Positions 28,268-36,844 of a stretch of 64,000 nucleotides of DNA are shown here, one piece after another. The notes below the pieces were generated by a model. It made no database searches. It was not told the DNA's origin and was given only the letters and a program-made list of their open reading frames with translations. The position numbers and the translations under genes are program-made. Position 1 is the first letter of the stretch. The number at the start of each line of letters is the position of its first letter. The DNA comes from Anaerolineales bacterium (lineage in GTDB: Bacteria > Chloroflexota > Anaerolineae > Anaerolineales > E44-bin32), in assembly GCA_029210945.1 (NCBI GenBank), contig JARGGH010000007.1, forward strand, positions 29,903-93,902. Reading direction: 5' to 3'.

Positions 28268-29515
28268 ATGTCCAGTCCGCTGATACCCACCGAGACGCTC
28301 ACGTATGGCACCGAACTCAACGCGGTCTACGCAATTGCGCGCATCGTCGCCGAGACGTTCGATACCGAAGCCGGGCTGGATGCGGTATTCCGCCTGGCGC
28401 GAACGATCTTCATCTTCGACACGGTCGCGCTCTATTTAGAGAACGAGGAGAGCGAAGAACTCGAACCGAGTTACGCCCGGGCACTCGGTCGTGGGCGATC
28501 CCGCGAGGAGGGTCTCACGTGGGGGGAACCAGCGGCGCAAGAAGCATTCCGCTCGGGACAGACCATTCTTCGCAAGGAGGATGCCGGGCCCAGCGTAAAA
28601 GAGCGAGATCGGCGTCGTGATTATCTCGGTCTGCCGCTTCTGGTCGGCGGCCGCACGGTCGGCAGCCTGGTGTTTGGACGCTTCGGAGGACCATCCTACC
28701 CCGCCGAACATATCCGCCTGGCCGAATTCGTGGCCTGGCACGTCGGGCAGCTGCTGGAAAACCGGCGGCTTTCACGACGCGTCGCCAACCTCGAGGCACA
28801 GCGCGAGCTGACCCGCATGCAGGATGAATTCATCTCCACAATCTCGCACGAACTACGCACGCCCCTGGGCTTTATCAAAGGTTACGTGACCACGCTGATG
28901 CGTGAAGACACAACCTGGGACGAAGTGCGCCGTAAAGAGTTCCTCGAAATCATCGACGATGAGGCGGATCGGCTGCGGGAGTTGATCGACAACCTGCTCG
29001 ATTCATCACGCCTCGACAGCGGGACATTAAGCATGACCCTCGAACTGACCAGGATTGCGCCCGTGATCCGTGCTTCGGTTCACAGGATCAAAGGCGCCCA
29101 CCCGAAGATCCCCATCGAGGTAAATCTTCCTGATGACCTGCCCGTGATGCAGATCGATTCGACCCGCATTGCCCAGGTGATCGACAACTTCCTGAACAAT
29201 GCCAGTAAATATGCCGCCGGGAGCCCGATTACGATCACGGCGGGCAAGCATGCCGGAAAAGTGCGTATCAGCGTCAAGGATGAAGGACCCGGGATCCCGG
29301 CTGAGCACACCTCTCACTTATTTGAACGCTTCTATCGTGTGCCCGGTTCCAGCAACACGCGCGGCACCGGATTAGGGCTCTATATCAGCCGTAAAATTAT
29401 CGAAGCTCATGGTGGTGAAATTGGTGTCAAGAGTACAATGGGTGAAGGTACGATCTTTTATTTCGACCTTCCGGTCACAGATTTTGATGAGACGGAAGCA
29501 GGAGGGAAAACATGA
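28268..29515 (+). CDS. GAF-domain histidine kinase
   Basis: A 415-residue soluble kinase. Residues ~20-165 are a GAF-like sensor (AETFDTEAGLDAVFRLAR ... GLPLLVGGRTVGSLVFG). HisKA follows (STISHELRTPLGFIKGYV), then the catalytic domain with NFLNNASKYA, KDEGPGIP and RGTGLGLYISRKIIEAHGG. I place the start at the ATG at 28268, because an earlier in-frame start lies inside the upstream kinase gene. Its 3' end overlaps the next gene by 4 bp (ATGA), strongly suggesting that the OmpR-type regulator downstream is its partner. Confidence 0.92.
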   Translation: MSSPLIPTETLTYGTELNAVYAIARIVAETFDTEAGLDAVFRLARTIFIFDTVALYLENEESEELEPSYARALGRGRSREEGLTWGEPAAQEAFRSGQTILRKEDAGPSVKERDRRRDYLGLPLLVGGRTVGSLVFGRFGGPSYPAEHIRLAEFVAWHVGQLLENRRLSRRVANLEAQRELTRMQDEFISTISHELRTPLGFIKGYVTTLMREDTTWDEVRRKEFLEIIDDEADRLRELIDNLLDSSRLDSGTLSMTLELTRIAPVIRASVHRIKGAHPKIPIEVNLPDDLPVMQIDSTRIAQVIDNFLNNASKYAAGSPITITAGKHAGKVRISVKDEGPGIPAEHTSHLFERFYRVPGSSNTRGTGLGLYISRKIIEAHGGEIGVKSTMGEGTIFYFDLPVTDFDETEAGGKT

Positions 29516-30219
29516 ACGATCCCAAAACAATCCTGGTCGTTGACGATGAGCCCCGCTACCTCAGCCTCGTTCAAATTAATCTTGAGAGCGATGGTTACAA
29601 CGTCATCACCGCAATGGACGGCCAGAGTGCAGTCGAAGCCGTCGCCAATCAACAACCCGATATCGTCCTGCTGGACGTGATGATGCCGGTCATGGATGGT
29701 TTCACAGCGTGTGAACGCATCCGCGAATTTTCATCTGTCCCCGTGATCATCCTGACCGCTAAAGGGGAGGAACGGGATCGGGTGCGCGGTCTGGACGCAG
29801 GCGCTGATGATTACATCATCAAACCTTTCTCGGCTCAGGAACTGCTGGCGCGCGTGCGCGCTGTGCTTCGCAGGGCAGAACGAGGGACAGTCGAAGGCTT
29901 TCATGAACCGATCTTCGAACATCATGAACTTGAAATCGACCTGGCGCGCGCGCTGGTGACCGTCAATGGCGAAGAGGTTTCGCTGACCGCAACGGAGTAC
30001 CGCTTGCTGCAGACGCTGGCGAACAATGTCGGTCATGTTCAAAGCGCAGAAGACCTGCTCACCGCAGTTTGGGGGCCGGAATATAAGGACGACAAGGAGA
30101 TCCTCTGGGTCTGTCTGAGCAGGCTGCGTCAGAAGATCGAGGCGGACCCGAAGAACTTCATCCACATTGTCACGAGACAGGGCATAGGCTATTTGATGCC
30201 GCCCGTTGATGAAGGATAG
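29512..30219 (+). CDS. OmpR-family response regulator
   Basis: A 235-residue transcription regulator. The receiver domain has VVDDEPR, IVLLDVMMPVMDG (phosphoacceptor), a LTAKG Thr and DDYIIKPF. A winged-helix DNA-binding domain follows (VSLTATEYRLLQTLANNVGHVQS ... DDKEILWVCLSRLRQKIEADP ... GIGYLM), all in the standard OmpR/PhoB layout. The ATG overlaps the stop of the GAF kinase gene. The target genes are not evident; the CpaE-like gene 14 bp downstream is probably cotranscribed. Confidence 0.95.
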   Translation: MNDPKTILVVDDEPRYLSLVQINLESDGYNVITAMDGQSAVEAVANQQPDIVLLDVMMPVMDGFTACERIREFSSVPVIILTAKGEERDRVRGLDAGADDYIIKPFSAQELLARVRAVLRRAERGTVEGFHEPIFEHHELEIDLARALVTVNGEEVSLTATEYRLLQTLANNVGHVQSAEDLLTAVWGPEYKDDKEILWVCLSRLRQKIEADPKNFIHIVTRQGIGYLMPPVDEG

Positions 30220-30233
30220 GAGCCAGACGCCAG

Positions 30234-31424
30234 GTGACCGGTCAGATCCCTCTGCTGCATATTGAGCCGGATGCTCAGACCGCGGAGTTCATCCGGCATA
30301 CGCTGCAACAGGCTGGCTACAGCGTTACGTCGGTCCAGAACGGCAAAGAGGGTTTAATTGTCGCATGGCGCGACCAACCACAGATCGTCGTAAGCGAGCT
30401 GGATCTGCCCGATATCGACGGTTTCGAATTAATCGAGAAGCTGCGCAATGATCCGCGCACCAGGAAAATCGCGATCGTCGGTCTGACGAAGCTGAAGGAA
30501 CCGTCCTCCGCTGCCCGGGCCAGTGAAGCGGGTGTCGACCGCTACTTCGTCAAACAGCCCGGGGCAGTCGATCTGCTGGTGGACTTCCTCGCGCAAGACA
30601 AATTTGCTCACGATGATCACTCAGCAAGCCCGTCGTCCAGCGCGCCCGGTCATCAGATAACGGCGCTGGTCGGCATCAAAGGTGGCGTGGGGACCTCCTC
30701 TCTGGCGCTGAATATCGCTCACCACATTGGGCTGGCACTCGGAGAAGGCCGGGTCCTCGCGATCGACTTCGACCTTCCGGTCGGGTCGCTTTCTTTTATC
30801 AGCGGAGCACATGGAAAACTGACTCTTGATCAGCTGCTGGTCCAGGAACCGCAAGCCCTGGCTGGCATGACGCTGCATGAAGAATTGCTGGTCCCCAAAG
30901 CATGGTCCTGTGCCGTATTACCCGGATTCATTCGACCCGAGCGGCTGGATGATTGGATCTCCAGCAACATCCCTGCTCTGCTGCAATCCCTTCGAAACCA
31001 GTATGAACATCTTGTTGTGGACCTCGGCCGGGATCTCAGCCCGCCCGGACATGCCGTGCTGGCGCAGTCCGATCACATTCTGCTATTGCTGCAGCCCGAT
31101 CAGGAATGCGTCGCACGCGCCAAATCGATTTTTAACTATCTGGTGAAAACCGGCATCGATCGATCCAGGATCCATTTCATCACCAACCGGCCCCACCCTT
31201 CTGAGAGCCTGACGGCGAGAAGCACAGAGGAAGCGTTGGGGCATCCCGTGCTGGGTGCGATCCCATACATGGGCGACCGGATGAACCTGGTTATCACCCT
31301 GCATGCTCCGCTTGCGCTTCGATTTCCCGAGACGCCCGGCAACGTGCTCACGCAGGAAGTCGCCGGTTTCTTGGTCGGAGAGGGGATTGCAGAGCATAAA
31401 CAAGAGAGTATGAAAGTAAGATGA
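30234..31424 (+). CDS. Pseudo-receiver fused to CpaE/MinD-like ATPase
   Basis: A 396-residue protein starting at a GTG. Residues 1-125 fold like a receiver, but the phosphoacceptor Asp is Glu55 (VVSELDLPDIDG) and the acidic pocket reads IEPD instead of a DD pair; the Thr (GLTKL) and Lys (YFVKQP) are kept. Residues ~140-390 are a MinD/ParA-type P-loop ATPase with deviant Walker A (GIKGGVGTSSLALNIA) and DFDLPVGSLSF. This is the architecture of CpaE/TadZ proteins, which place type IV (Tad) pili or other polar machines. No tad or cpa genes are nearby. The Glu suggests a locked, phosphorylation-independent receiver. Confidence 0.88.
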   Translation: MTGQIPLLHIEPDAQTAEFIRHTLQQAGYSVTSVQNGKEGLIVAWRDQPQIVVSELDLPDIDGFELIEKLRNDPRTRKIAIVGLTKLKEPSSAARASEAGVDRYFVKQPGAVDLLVDFLAQDKFAHDDHSASPSSSAPGHQITALVGIKGGVGTSSLALNIAHHIGLALGEGRVLAIDFDLPVGSLSFISGAHGKLTLDQLLVQEPQALAGMTLHEELLVPKAWSCAVLPGFIRPERLDDWISSNIPALLQSLRNQYEHLVVDLGRDLSPPGHAVLAQSDHILLLLQPDQECVARAKSIFNYLVKTGIDRSRIHFITNRPHPSESLTARSTEEALGHPVLGAIPYMGDRMNLVITLHAPLALRFPETPGNVLTQEVAGFLVGEGIAEHKQESMKVR

Positions 31425-31566
31425 TAGACCCAGCAATTTCTATTACCGGCAGTGGATCTACCCACAGCTCGCTGACCGGACAGCACTTGTGCAACCTGGC
31501 GAAGCGCTCCAGGGTGGAGTTCACTTTCCGGCGCCAGCCACGATCGAGTCCGGATTCTGGTTCTGC

Positions 31567-31572
31567 TATAAT
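31567..31572 (+). promoter_or_regulatory. -10 element upstream of the double-HTH regulator
   Basis: TATAAT 33 bp before the ATG at 31606, in a 181-bp gap after the CpaE-like gene. The -35 (TCGAGT, 17-bp spacer) is poor. Confidence 0.4.
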
Positions 31573-31605
31573 CGCCACGATCCTTCAACCGGGAGTGAAT
31601 CGAAG

Positions 31606-32277
31606 ATGATGGACGAACAATCTCGAACCTTACGCGGCAAGATATTGGGCGCACTGCTACGGGATGCCCGCCTTGATGCAGGCAAGAGCATGAAGTCGCT
31701 CGGTGAGATGATTGGCAGCTCATCCAGCACCATCTCCTCGTTCGAACACGGGCGCAAATCCTTTTCACTGCCCGAACTCGAGCTGCTCGCTTACCACCTT
31801 GACGTTCCGCTGCAGCACTTTTTCGACCCCACTACCGAGTCGCTGGCCGATGAGCCAACTTTCGAGCCAAGCATCATGATAGAACTGCGCGATCGCATGA
31901 TCGGTGCGATGCTGCGGCAACGCCGCCATGAACTCGGCTACTCGATTCGTGAAGTCGCAGACCGGACCGATATGCCTCCCAGCCGCATCAGCGCCTACGA
32001 ACGCGGCCTGCGTTCCATTCCGCTCCCTGATCTCGAGAGTTTGCTGATTGAGCTGGAAGATTCACTCGACCGGTATATCGATCAAGACGGACCGATCGGT
32101 GCATGGCACCGCAACCAGGAGGCCTTCGAGCAGTTTAAGGAGCTGCCCGAGGAGCTCAGGTCATTCTTCTCCGATCCCGATCACCGCACCTATCTGCGCA
32201 TGGCAAGAGAACTGAGCAGATTAGACGTCAATGATCTGCAATCCATCGCGGAAACGCTTCAGGATATCCTCGATTGA
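31606..32277 (+). CDS. Double XRE-type HTH regulator
   Basis: A 223-residue protein with two Cro/C1-type helix-turn-helix domains in tandem: LLRDARLDAGKSMKSLGEMIGSSSSTISSFEHGRKS (about 16-51) and MLRQRRHELGYSIREVADRTDMPPSRISAYERGLRS (about 103-138). Each is followed by a short LELLAYHLDVPL-like helix. The C-terminal ~70 residues are acidic and helical. The two HTH units could bind direct repeats or work as an intramolecular dimer. The start is the ATG at 31606, with GGGAG upstream. Its stop overlaps the TTG start of the next gene. Confidence 0.87.
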   Translation: MMDEQSRTLRGKILGALLRDARLDAGKSMKSLGEMIGSSSSTISSFEHGRKSFSLPELELLAYHLDVPLQHFFDPTTESLADEPTFEPSIMIELRDRMIGAMLRQRRHELGYSIREVADRTDMPPSRISAYERGLRSIPLPDLESLLIELEDSLDRYIDQDGPIGAWHRNQEAFEQFKELPEELRSFFSDPDHRTYLRMARELSRLDVNDLQSIAETLQDILD

Positions 32278-32819
32278 CGGAGCATTCAGCGGATCCGGAA
32301 GATCTGGCCCGGGAGGCCACCAGAGCGTATCGGGCTGGTGATTACAAACATGCCATTGAGGTGTTTTCCGAGGCGCGCCAATTATTCCACACATCAGGTC
32401 TCCCGCTGCGCGCCGCAGAGATGGACAATAACCTTTGCGTGTGCTTGTTACAGCTCGATCACGCACAGGAAGCACTTGCTGCCGTGAAAGAAACCCCTAA
32501 TATATTTCACAACGAAGGAAATCTTCTACTCAAGGCTCAGGCTCTGGGTAACCGGGCGATGGCAAAAGCAGCCCTGAGCCAATTGTCAGAAGCCGAAGCA
32601 GATTATCGCGCCGCCGCCCAGATATTCCGGGAAATCGACCACCAGGAAGACCTGCAGTACACCATGCAGGCGCTCTCAAAGATCCAACTCCAACAAGGGC
32701 GGCCGATGGAAGCACTCGATGCGATGCAGTCAGTGCTCAACACGAAAACAAGACCATCATTGCGTGACCGATTCTTATCCTGGCTCTTCAAGCTCCCGCT
32801 GCGCTTCTTCAACCGCTAG
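32274..32819 (+). CDS. TPR-repeat protein, TTG start
   Basis: A 181-residue helical protein with about three tetratricopeptide-like repeats (ATRAYRAGDYKHAIEVFSEA; NNLCVCLLQLDHAQEALAAV; AALSQLSEAEADYRAAAQIF). The C terminus is basic and hydrophobic (FLSWLFKLPLRFFNR), perhaps a membrane-touching amphipathic helix. The start is a TTG whose TG forms the stop of the double-HTH gene, with AGGA upstream, so the pair is translationally coupled. TPR scaffolds mediate protein contacts; a regulatory partnership with the HTH protein is inferred from coupling only. Confidence 0.82.
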   Translation: MTEHSADPEDLAREATRAYRAGDYKHAIEVFSEARQLFHTSGLPLRAAEMDNNLCVCLLQLDHAQEALAAVKETPNIFHNEGNLLLKAQALGNRAMAKAALSQLSEAEADYRAAAQIFREIDHQEDLQYTMQALSKIQLQQGRPMEALDAMQSVLNTKTRPSLRDRFLSWLFKLPLRFFNR

Positions 32820-32843
32820 GCTGCGAAGCAAGACACGCCCGTC

Positions 32844-33692
32844 ATGCCCATGGCAAACTTGACCGTTCGCCCGACAACTCCCGCTGACCGCGAACTTGTA
32901 TCCGCGCTGCTGACGACCGCAAACCTCCGGCATGTCCATCTTGACTGGGTTCCCGCTCTGGAGCTGGTCGAGGACCCGCTTTTCATGATCGCACTGCATA
33001 ACGATTTGCCGCGCGCATGCCTGGCGGCGCCTCCCGACCCGCTACCCATCGCCTGGATCCGAGTGTTCGCAGCGGCTCCGGAAGATCCCCACGGGCCTCT
33101 CTGGCAAACCTTATGGGCCGGTCTTCATGAGCGGGCGAAAACATTGGAAATTAAGACGATCTACTCTCTCGCGCTGCAGCCCTGGTTTGAGCCCTTGCTC
33201 AGCGGGGCCGGTTTTTCAATGGCAAACGAAGTCGTTTTCTACGAGTGGCGCGGGAGCGCCGGCGTGCTCGCTCGGAACGAACGGATCTCGATCCGGAGAA
33301 TGCGGCCCGACGACCTGCTTCACGTCGAACAGGTCGATCACAGCGCATTTGCCCCTGCCTGGCAGAACTCGATCAGGACATTGACAACCGCCAGCAAACT
33401 ATCAACCTACGCGACAGTCTGCGAGGTCGAGGGTGACCTCGTCGGCTACCAGATCAGCACAGCCTCCGCCCTCGGTGCCCACCTGGCGCGCCTCGCCGTG
33501 CTGCCCGAATTCCAACGCCAGGGGGTCGGGCGGGAACTGGTGGTCGACATGCTCAGACACATCTCCCGCCGCGGGTTCGACCGGGTGACAGTCAACACAC
33601 AGGCGGATAATCTCAGCAGCCAATACCTGTACAATTCTTTGGGATTCGAGCCGACCGGTCAACACTACCCAATGTACGCCTACACGTTTTGA
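32844..33692 (+). CDS. Tandem GNAT acetyltransferase
   Basis: A 282-residue protein with two GNAT domains. The C-terminal one is complete: ARLAVLPEFQRQGVGRELVVDML carries the Q-x-x-G-x-G acetyl-CoA loop, and NLSSQYLYNSLGFEPTG the Asn and Tyr positions typical of RimI-like enzymes. The N-terminal one (residues 1-140) is divergent and lacks a clear pyrophosphate loop. The substrate cannot be read from sequence; ribosomal-protein or small-amine acetylation are family options. It follows the TPR gene by 24 bp. Confidence 0.85.
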   Translation: MPMANLTVRPTTPADRELVSALLTTANLRHVHLDWVPALELVEDPLFMIALHNDLPRACLAAPPDPLPIAWIRVFAAAPEDPHGPLWQTLWAGLHERAKTLEIKTIYSLALQPWFEPLLSGAGFSMANEVVFYEWRGSAGVLARNERISIRRMRPDDLLHVEQVDHSAFAPAWQNSIRTLTTASKLSTYATVCEVEGDLVGYQISTASALGAHLARLAVLPEFQRQGVGRELVVDMLRHISRRGFDRVTVNTQADNLSSQYLYNSLGFEPTGQHYPMYAYTF

Positions 33693-33724
33693 TCTAGTTC
33701 CAGATTGAGACCCGGAAGAGGGTT

Positions 33725-33751
33725 AAAACAATCCCCCTTGATGGGGGATTG
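33725..33751 (-). terminator. Intrinsic terminator of the slipin gene
   Basis: CAATCCCCC and GGGGGATTG form a perfect 9-bp stem with a 5-nt loop. On the minus strand TTTT follows directly. It sits between the convergent acetyltransferase and slipin genes. Confidence 0.8.
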
Positions 33752-33786
33752 TCGACTCGAGCAGAATGCGATTTTCGTCGCCGTCT

Positions 33787-34563
33787 TTAATCCTCAGATT
33801 TCATTGAACGGTACAGGCCTTCCAGCATATCGACGGGGACCGGGAAGATTATCGTGCTGTTTTTCTCGACGGATATCTCGGTCAGCGTCTGCAAGTAGCG
33901 CAGCTGAATTGAGACCGGGTTGATTGACATCAGGTTGGCTGCGTCCTGGAGAGTCTGCGCAGCTTCGAATTCGCCGGAAGCGTGCACGATCTTGGCCCGC
34001 TTTTCTCGCTCGGCCTCGGCCTGGGCAGCCATCGCGCGCTGCATGCTCTGGGGAAGTTCGACGTCCTTCACCTCGACGATGGTCACTTTAATACCCCAGG
34101 GTTCCGTGGCATCGTCAATGATCTGCTGCAACTTTTGGTTGATCTCCTCGCGGTTGGCGAGCAAATCATCGAGTTCAGATTGCCCGACAACGTTCCGCAG
34201 CGTTGTCTGTGAGATGTTCCAGGTCGCGCGCTGGAAGTCTTCGACCTGTACGATCGCCGCGTTGGGATCGACCACCTTGAAAAAGACCACCGCGTTCACC
34301 TTGACGGTGACGTTATCACGCGTGATCACCTCCTGGGAGGGTACATCCAGGGTGACGATGCGCAGGTCGACCTTCACAAGCCGGTCGATGATCGGGATCA
34401 CGAAAAACAACCCCGGCCCTTTCGCTCCAATGAGCCGGCCAAGTCGGAAAATGACGCCGCGTTCGTATTCCTGAACAATTTTTATCGCCGACGACAAGAA
34501 CGCGACCAGGAGCAGTACGATCAGCAATATGGGCAGACTCAGAATTTGACTTAGCAGGTCCAT
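33787..34563 (-). CDS. Slipin/stomatin-like SPFH protein
   Basis: A 258-residue membrane-anchored SPFH (band 7) protein. An N-terminal hydrophobic segment (about 8-30) is followed by VQEYERGVIFRLGRLIGAKGPGLFFVIPIID, the hallmark of stomatins/slipins, and by the DVPSQEVITRDNVTV and ATEPWGIKVTIVEVKDVELP blocks. The C-terminal helix (AMAAQAEAEREKRAKIVHASGE) drives oligomerisation. Slipins scaffold membrane microdomains and often pair with an NfeD gene, which is absent here. GAGAGGTGA precedes the ATG, and a TATAAT lies ~30 bp further upstream. Confidence 0.93.
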   Translation of the reverse strand: MDLLSQILSLPILLIVLLLVAFLSSAIKIVQEYERGVIFRLGRLIGAKGPGLFFVIPIIDRLVKVDLRIVTLDVPSQEVITRDNVTVKVNAVVFFKVVDPNAAIVQVEDFQRATWNISQTTLRNVVGQSELDDLLANREEINQKLQQIIDDATEPWGIKVTIVEVKDVELPQSMQRAMAAQAEAEREKRAKIVHASGEFEAAQTLQDAANLMSINPVSIQLRYLQTLTEISVEKNSTIIFPVPVDMLEGLYRSMKSED

Positions 34564-34713
34564 TGTGTCACCTCTCTTCTGTCCTTTTCCCCATTATATC
34601 TTGTACTTTGTAACCCATGGCTCGAATTCATGGTGTAGAATTGCCCGGGACAAGATATCGACATCACCGATCAGCTACAGCAGGATTCGCCCTGTGAAAG
34701 CCAAGGAGGTCTT

Positions 34714-35430
34714 ATGAGCAAACGTGAAGAGATTCGCCAGCGACGGCAACAGCAGCAGCGGCGGACTATTCTCACCGGCGTGATACTCATCGCGGGTGTT
34801 GCATTGATTGTGACCGCGCTGGTGATCTTACGCACACAAGCCGCGGTCAGCGGCATCGTGGTGCCAGATTACTATGATTACCCCCAACAAACCCAGGGGA
34901 CGACCATGGGCGATCCGAACGCGCCGGTCGTGATCGAGGAATTTTCCGACTTCCAGTGTTCAGCCTGTGAGTTCTTCCATGATGAGACTCTCGCCCAGGT
35001 CATCGAGAGTTACGTGAAGACCGGCGAGGTCTTCTTTGTCTATCGAAGTTTTCCTGTGATCGATGCACGCGCGGCGCGTAAAGAATCTCAAACCGCAGCG
35101 CTCGCCAGTTATTGCGCAGCAGAGCAAGACCGCTTCTGGGAATTCCACGATTTGCTCTTCGCCAACCGTATCGGCGAGAACGCGGGCAGCTTCACGATCG
35201 CCCGCCTGGAGGCGATGGCAGATACGCTTGAACTGGATGCCAGTTTTGAACGCTGCCTTGGGGAAGAACGTTATCTTGACCTCTTACGCGAGGATATGGA
35301 GCTCGGGGCGCAGGTTGGCGTCAACTCCACCCCCAGTTTCTTGATCAACGGGAAGCTGGTCGTCGGCGCCTACCCGTTCGAACAATTTGCAATCGAGATC
35401 GATCAAGCACTTGCAGAGGTTGAGAATTAG
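34714..35430 (+). CDS. Membrane-anchored DsbA-like thiol oxidoreductase
   Basis: A 238-residue protein with a basic N terminus, one transmembrane helix (about 18-40) and an extracytoplasmic DsbA/BdbD-type thioredoxin fold. The active site is CSAC in FSDFQCSACEFFHDE. The cis-Pro loop is VNSTPSFLINGK. Related proteins with this build oxidise or isomerise disulfides in exported proteins. The ribosome binding site AAGGAGG is the best in the window. It stands alone, ending in a strong terminator. Confidence 0.92.
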   Translation: MSKREEIRQRRQQQQRRTILTGVILIAGVALIVTALVILRTQAAVSGIVVPDYYDYPQQTQGTTMGDPNAPVVIEEFSDFQCSACEFFHDETLAQVIESYVKTGEVFFVYRSFPVIDARAARKESQTAALASYCAAEQDRFWEFHDLLFANRIGENAGSFTIARLEAMADTLELDASFERCLGEERYLDLLREDMELGAQVGVNSTPSFLINGKLVVGAYPFEQFAIEIDQALAEVEN

Positions 35431-35460
35431 TTTTCCGGTCGGGGCAAGCATATGCGAGTG

Positions 35461-35495
35461 AAAGCGGGCGCTTCTTAGAGCGCCCGCTTTTTGCT
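35461..35495. terminator. Strong bidirectional terminator
   Basis: AAAGCGGGCGCT pairs perfectly with AGCGCCCGCTTT (12 bp, 6-nt loop), followed by further T on the plus strand. It serves the DsbA-like gene and probably the convergent DUF554 gene. Confidence 0.9.
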
Positions 35496-36216
35496 AAATC
35501 AGGATCGATAACAAGATCACAAGGAGCGGCGCAACGAGCAGTGCCGGCAGCATGTTCGCCGTTCGAATTGTCTTAAGTTCAAGCAGCGGACCGATCGCCA
35601 ACGCAAGTAAGAGCACACCACCGACAACAGAGATCTCCGCCAGCATATGCGGGCTTACGAAAGCCTGGACCTGCGCCGCTGCTAGTGTAAGCCCGCCTTG
35701 ATAAAACAGCACAATCAGTGCCGAGAAGAGCACGCCAACGCCGAAACTTGAGGCGAGCGCTAACGACGCAAACCCATCCATGACGGATTTAATCGCCAGG
35801 AGTTGAAAATCCCCCGTCAAGCCGTCCTGAATCGCACCGATGATCGTCATCGGCCCGACACAGAACAGCAAACTCGCCGTGACGAAACCGCGGATGAAGT
35901 GGTTGCCCTCAACAATCTCCCCGCTGCCGCCCGCGAACCTCGCCTCCAGCTTCGCGCCGATGGCCTGCATCCAGCGCTCGATTCCCAGGCGTTCGCCGAT
36001 CAGCGCGCCAACAAGCAAACTGATCAGCGGGATCAGCAAATTTTCACTTGGATCTTCAATACCCTCCATGAACAGCGAAACGCCAAGCAGGAAGGTGAAA
36101 AGCCCCAGCACTGTCGTCACGGTCTGGCGGACGCGCTCAGGCAGCCTTGCTCCAAATGCCCAGCCCAGCAAGCTGCCCATCAGGACAGTTGCAACATTGA
36201 TCCAGGTGCCCGTCAT
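35494..36216 (-). CDS. DUF554 membrane protein (YdfK-like)
   Basis: A 240-residue integral membrane protein with about seven hydrophobic segments. DUF554 features are GTWINVATVLMGSLLG at the N terminus, ERLGIERWM and LLFCVGPMTIIGAIQDGLTGD. The family is thought to be transporters of unknown substrate. The start ATG at 36216 overlaps the stop of the cobalamin adenosyltransferase gene in an ATGA arrangement. The frame is open further upstream only as antiframe. Confidence 0.9.
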   Translation of the reverse strand: MTGTWINVATVLMGSLLGWAFGARLPERVRQTVTTVLGLFTFLLGVSLFMEGIEDPSENLLIPLISLLVGALIGERLGIERWMQAIGAKLEARFAGGSGEIVEGNHFIRGFVTASLLFCVGPMTIIGAIQDGLTGDFQLLAIKSVMDGFASLALASSFGVGVLFSALIVLFYQGGLTLAAAQVQAFVSPHMLAEISVVGGVLLLALAIGPLLELKTIRTANMLPALLVAPLLVILLSILI

Positions 36217-36770
36217 CGGCGATCGCTCTTCGCCAACGTCGGGCGATCGACGTCCGCATGCTCGTTTTCCCAGAGTGCCAGGATGAAGCATAAGGAGGAT
36301 AGTCGATTGATGTAAGCCAGGATGACAGGATTCTGCAACAGGTCTTGGTGCAGCATGCGGGCAACCAGGCGCTCTGCACGGCGCACGACGGTGCGCGCCA
36401 GATCGATCGCCGCGCCGCCTGGGGAGTCGCCCGGGATCACAAACCCGCCGGGCATCTCGATCTGGTCGCCAAGAGCGGCAATTTCGTCCTCCATCCACTC
36501 GAGCCGTTCAGCGCTGAAGCGATCCAGCCTGGCCGCATCCTCAGGCAGCGCAGCCACCTCCGCCATGATGCGATAGAGGTCGCGCTGGACGGCGATCAGG
36601 ACCTCATTCGTCTTCTGCGATTGGGCGGAAGCCCGTCCCAGCCCCAGCGCAGCGGAGGCCTCATCTAACACGCCGTACGTCTCGGGGCGGAGGTCATACT
36701 TCGGGACCTTGCCCGAGCCGAGCAGACTCGTGTAACCTCTATCACCCTCACCAGAATAATAAGTAGGCAT
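36213..36770 (-). CDS. PduO-type cob(I)alamin adenosyltransferase
   Basis: A 185-residue ATP:cob(I)alamin adenosyltransferase making adenosylcobalamin. It shows YYSGEGDRGYTSLLG (the TGDxGxTxL ATP loop), KYDLRPETYGVLDEASAALGLG, and the C-terminal RTVVRRAERLV ... NRLSSLCFILAL block. I prefer the ATG at 36770 over one five codons earlier, since a TATAAT lies only six bases before it, so the message is probably leaderless. No other cobalamin gene is in the window. Confidence 0.92.
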   Translation of the reverse strand: MPTYYSGEGDRGYTSLLGSGKVPKYDLRPETYGVLDEASAALGLGRASAQSQKTNEVLIAVQRDLYRIMAEVAALPEDAARLDRFSAERLEWMEDEIAALGDQIEMPGGFVIPGDSPGGAAIDLARTVVRRAERLVARMLHQDLLQNPVILAYINRLSSLCFILALWENEHADVDRPTLAKSDRR

Positions 36771-36776
36771 GCGGGG

Positions 36777-36782
36777 ATTATA
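36777..36782 (-). promoter_or_regulatory. -10 element of the adenosyltransferase gene
   Basis: TATAAT on the minus strand ends six bases before the ATG at 36770; the expected start site coincides with the start codon. It lies beside the -35 of the divergent comEA promoter, so the two promoters may compete. Confidence 0.55.
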
Positions 36783-36786
36783 CACT

Positions 36787-36815
36787 TTGAACGCGAAGAG
36801 AGCCTGCTCTATAAT
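36787..36815 (+). promoter_or_regulatory. Sigma70-type promoter of comEA
   Basis: TTGAAC and TATAAT are 17 bp apart. The start near 36822 leaves a ~22-nt leader with a GGGGGA ribosome binding site before the ATG at 36845. Confidence 0.75.
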
Positions 36816-36844
36816 GTAGAAGACTGAACCTCAGGGGGAAAGCT

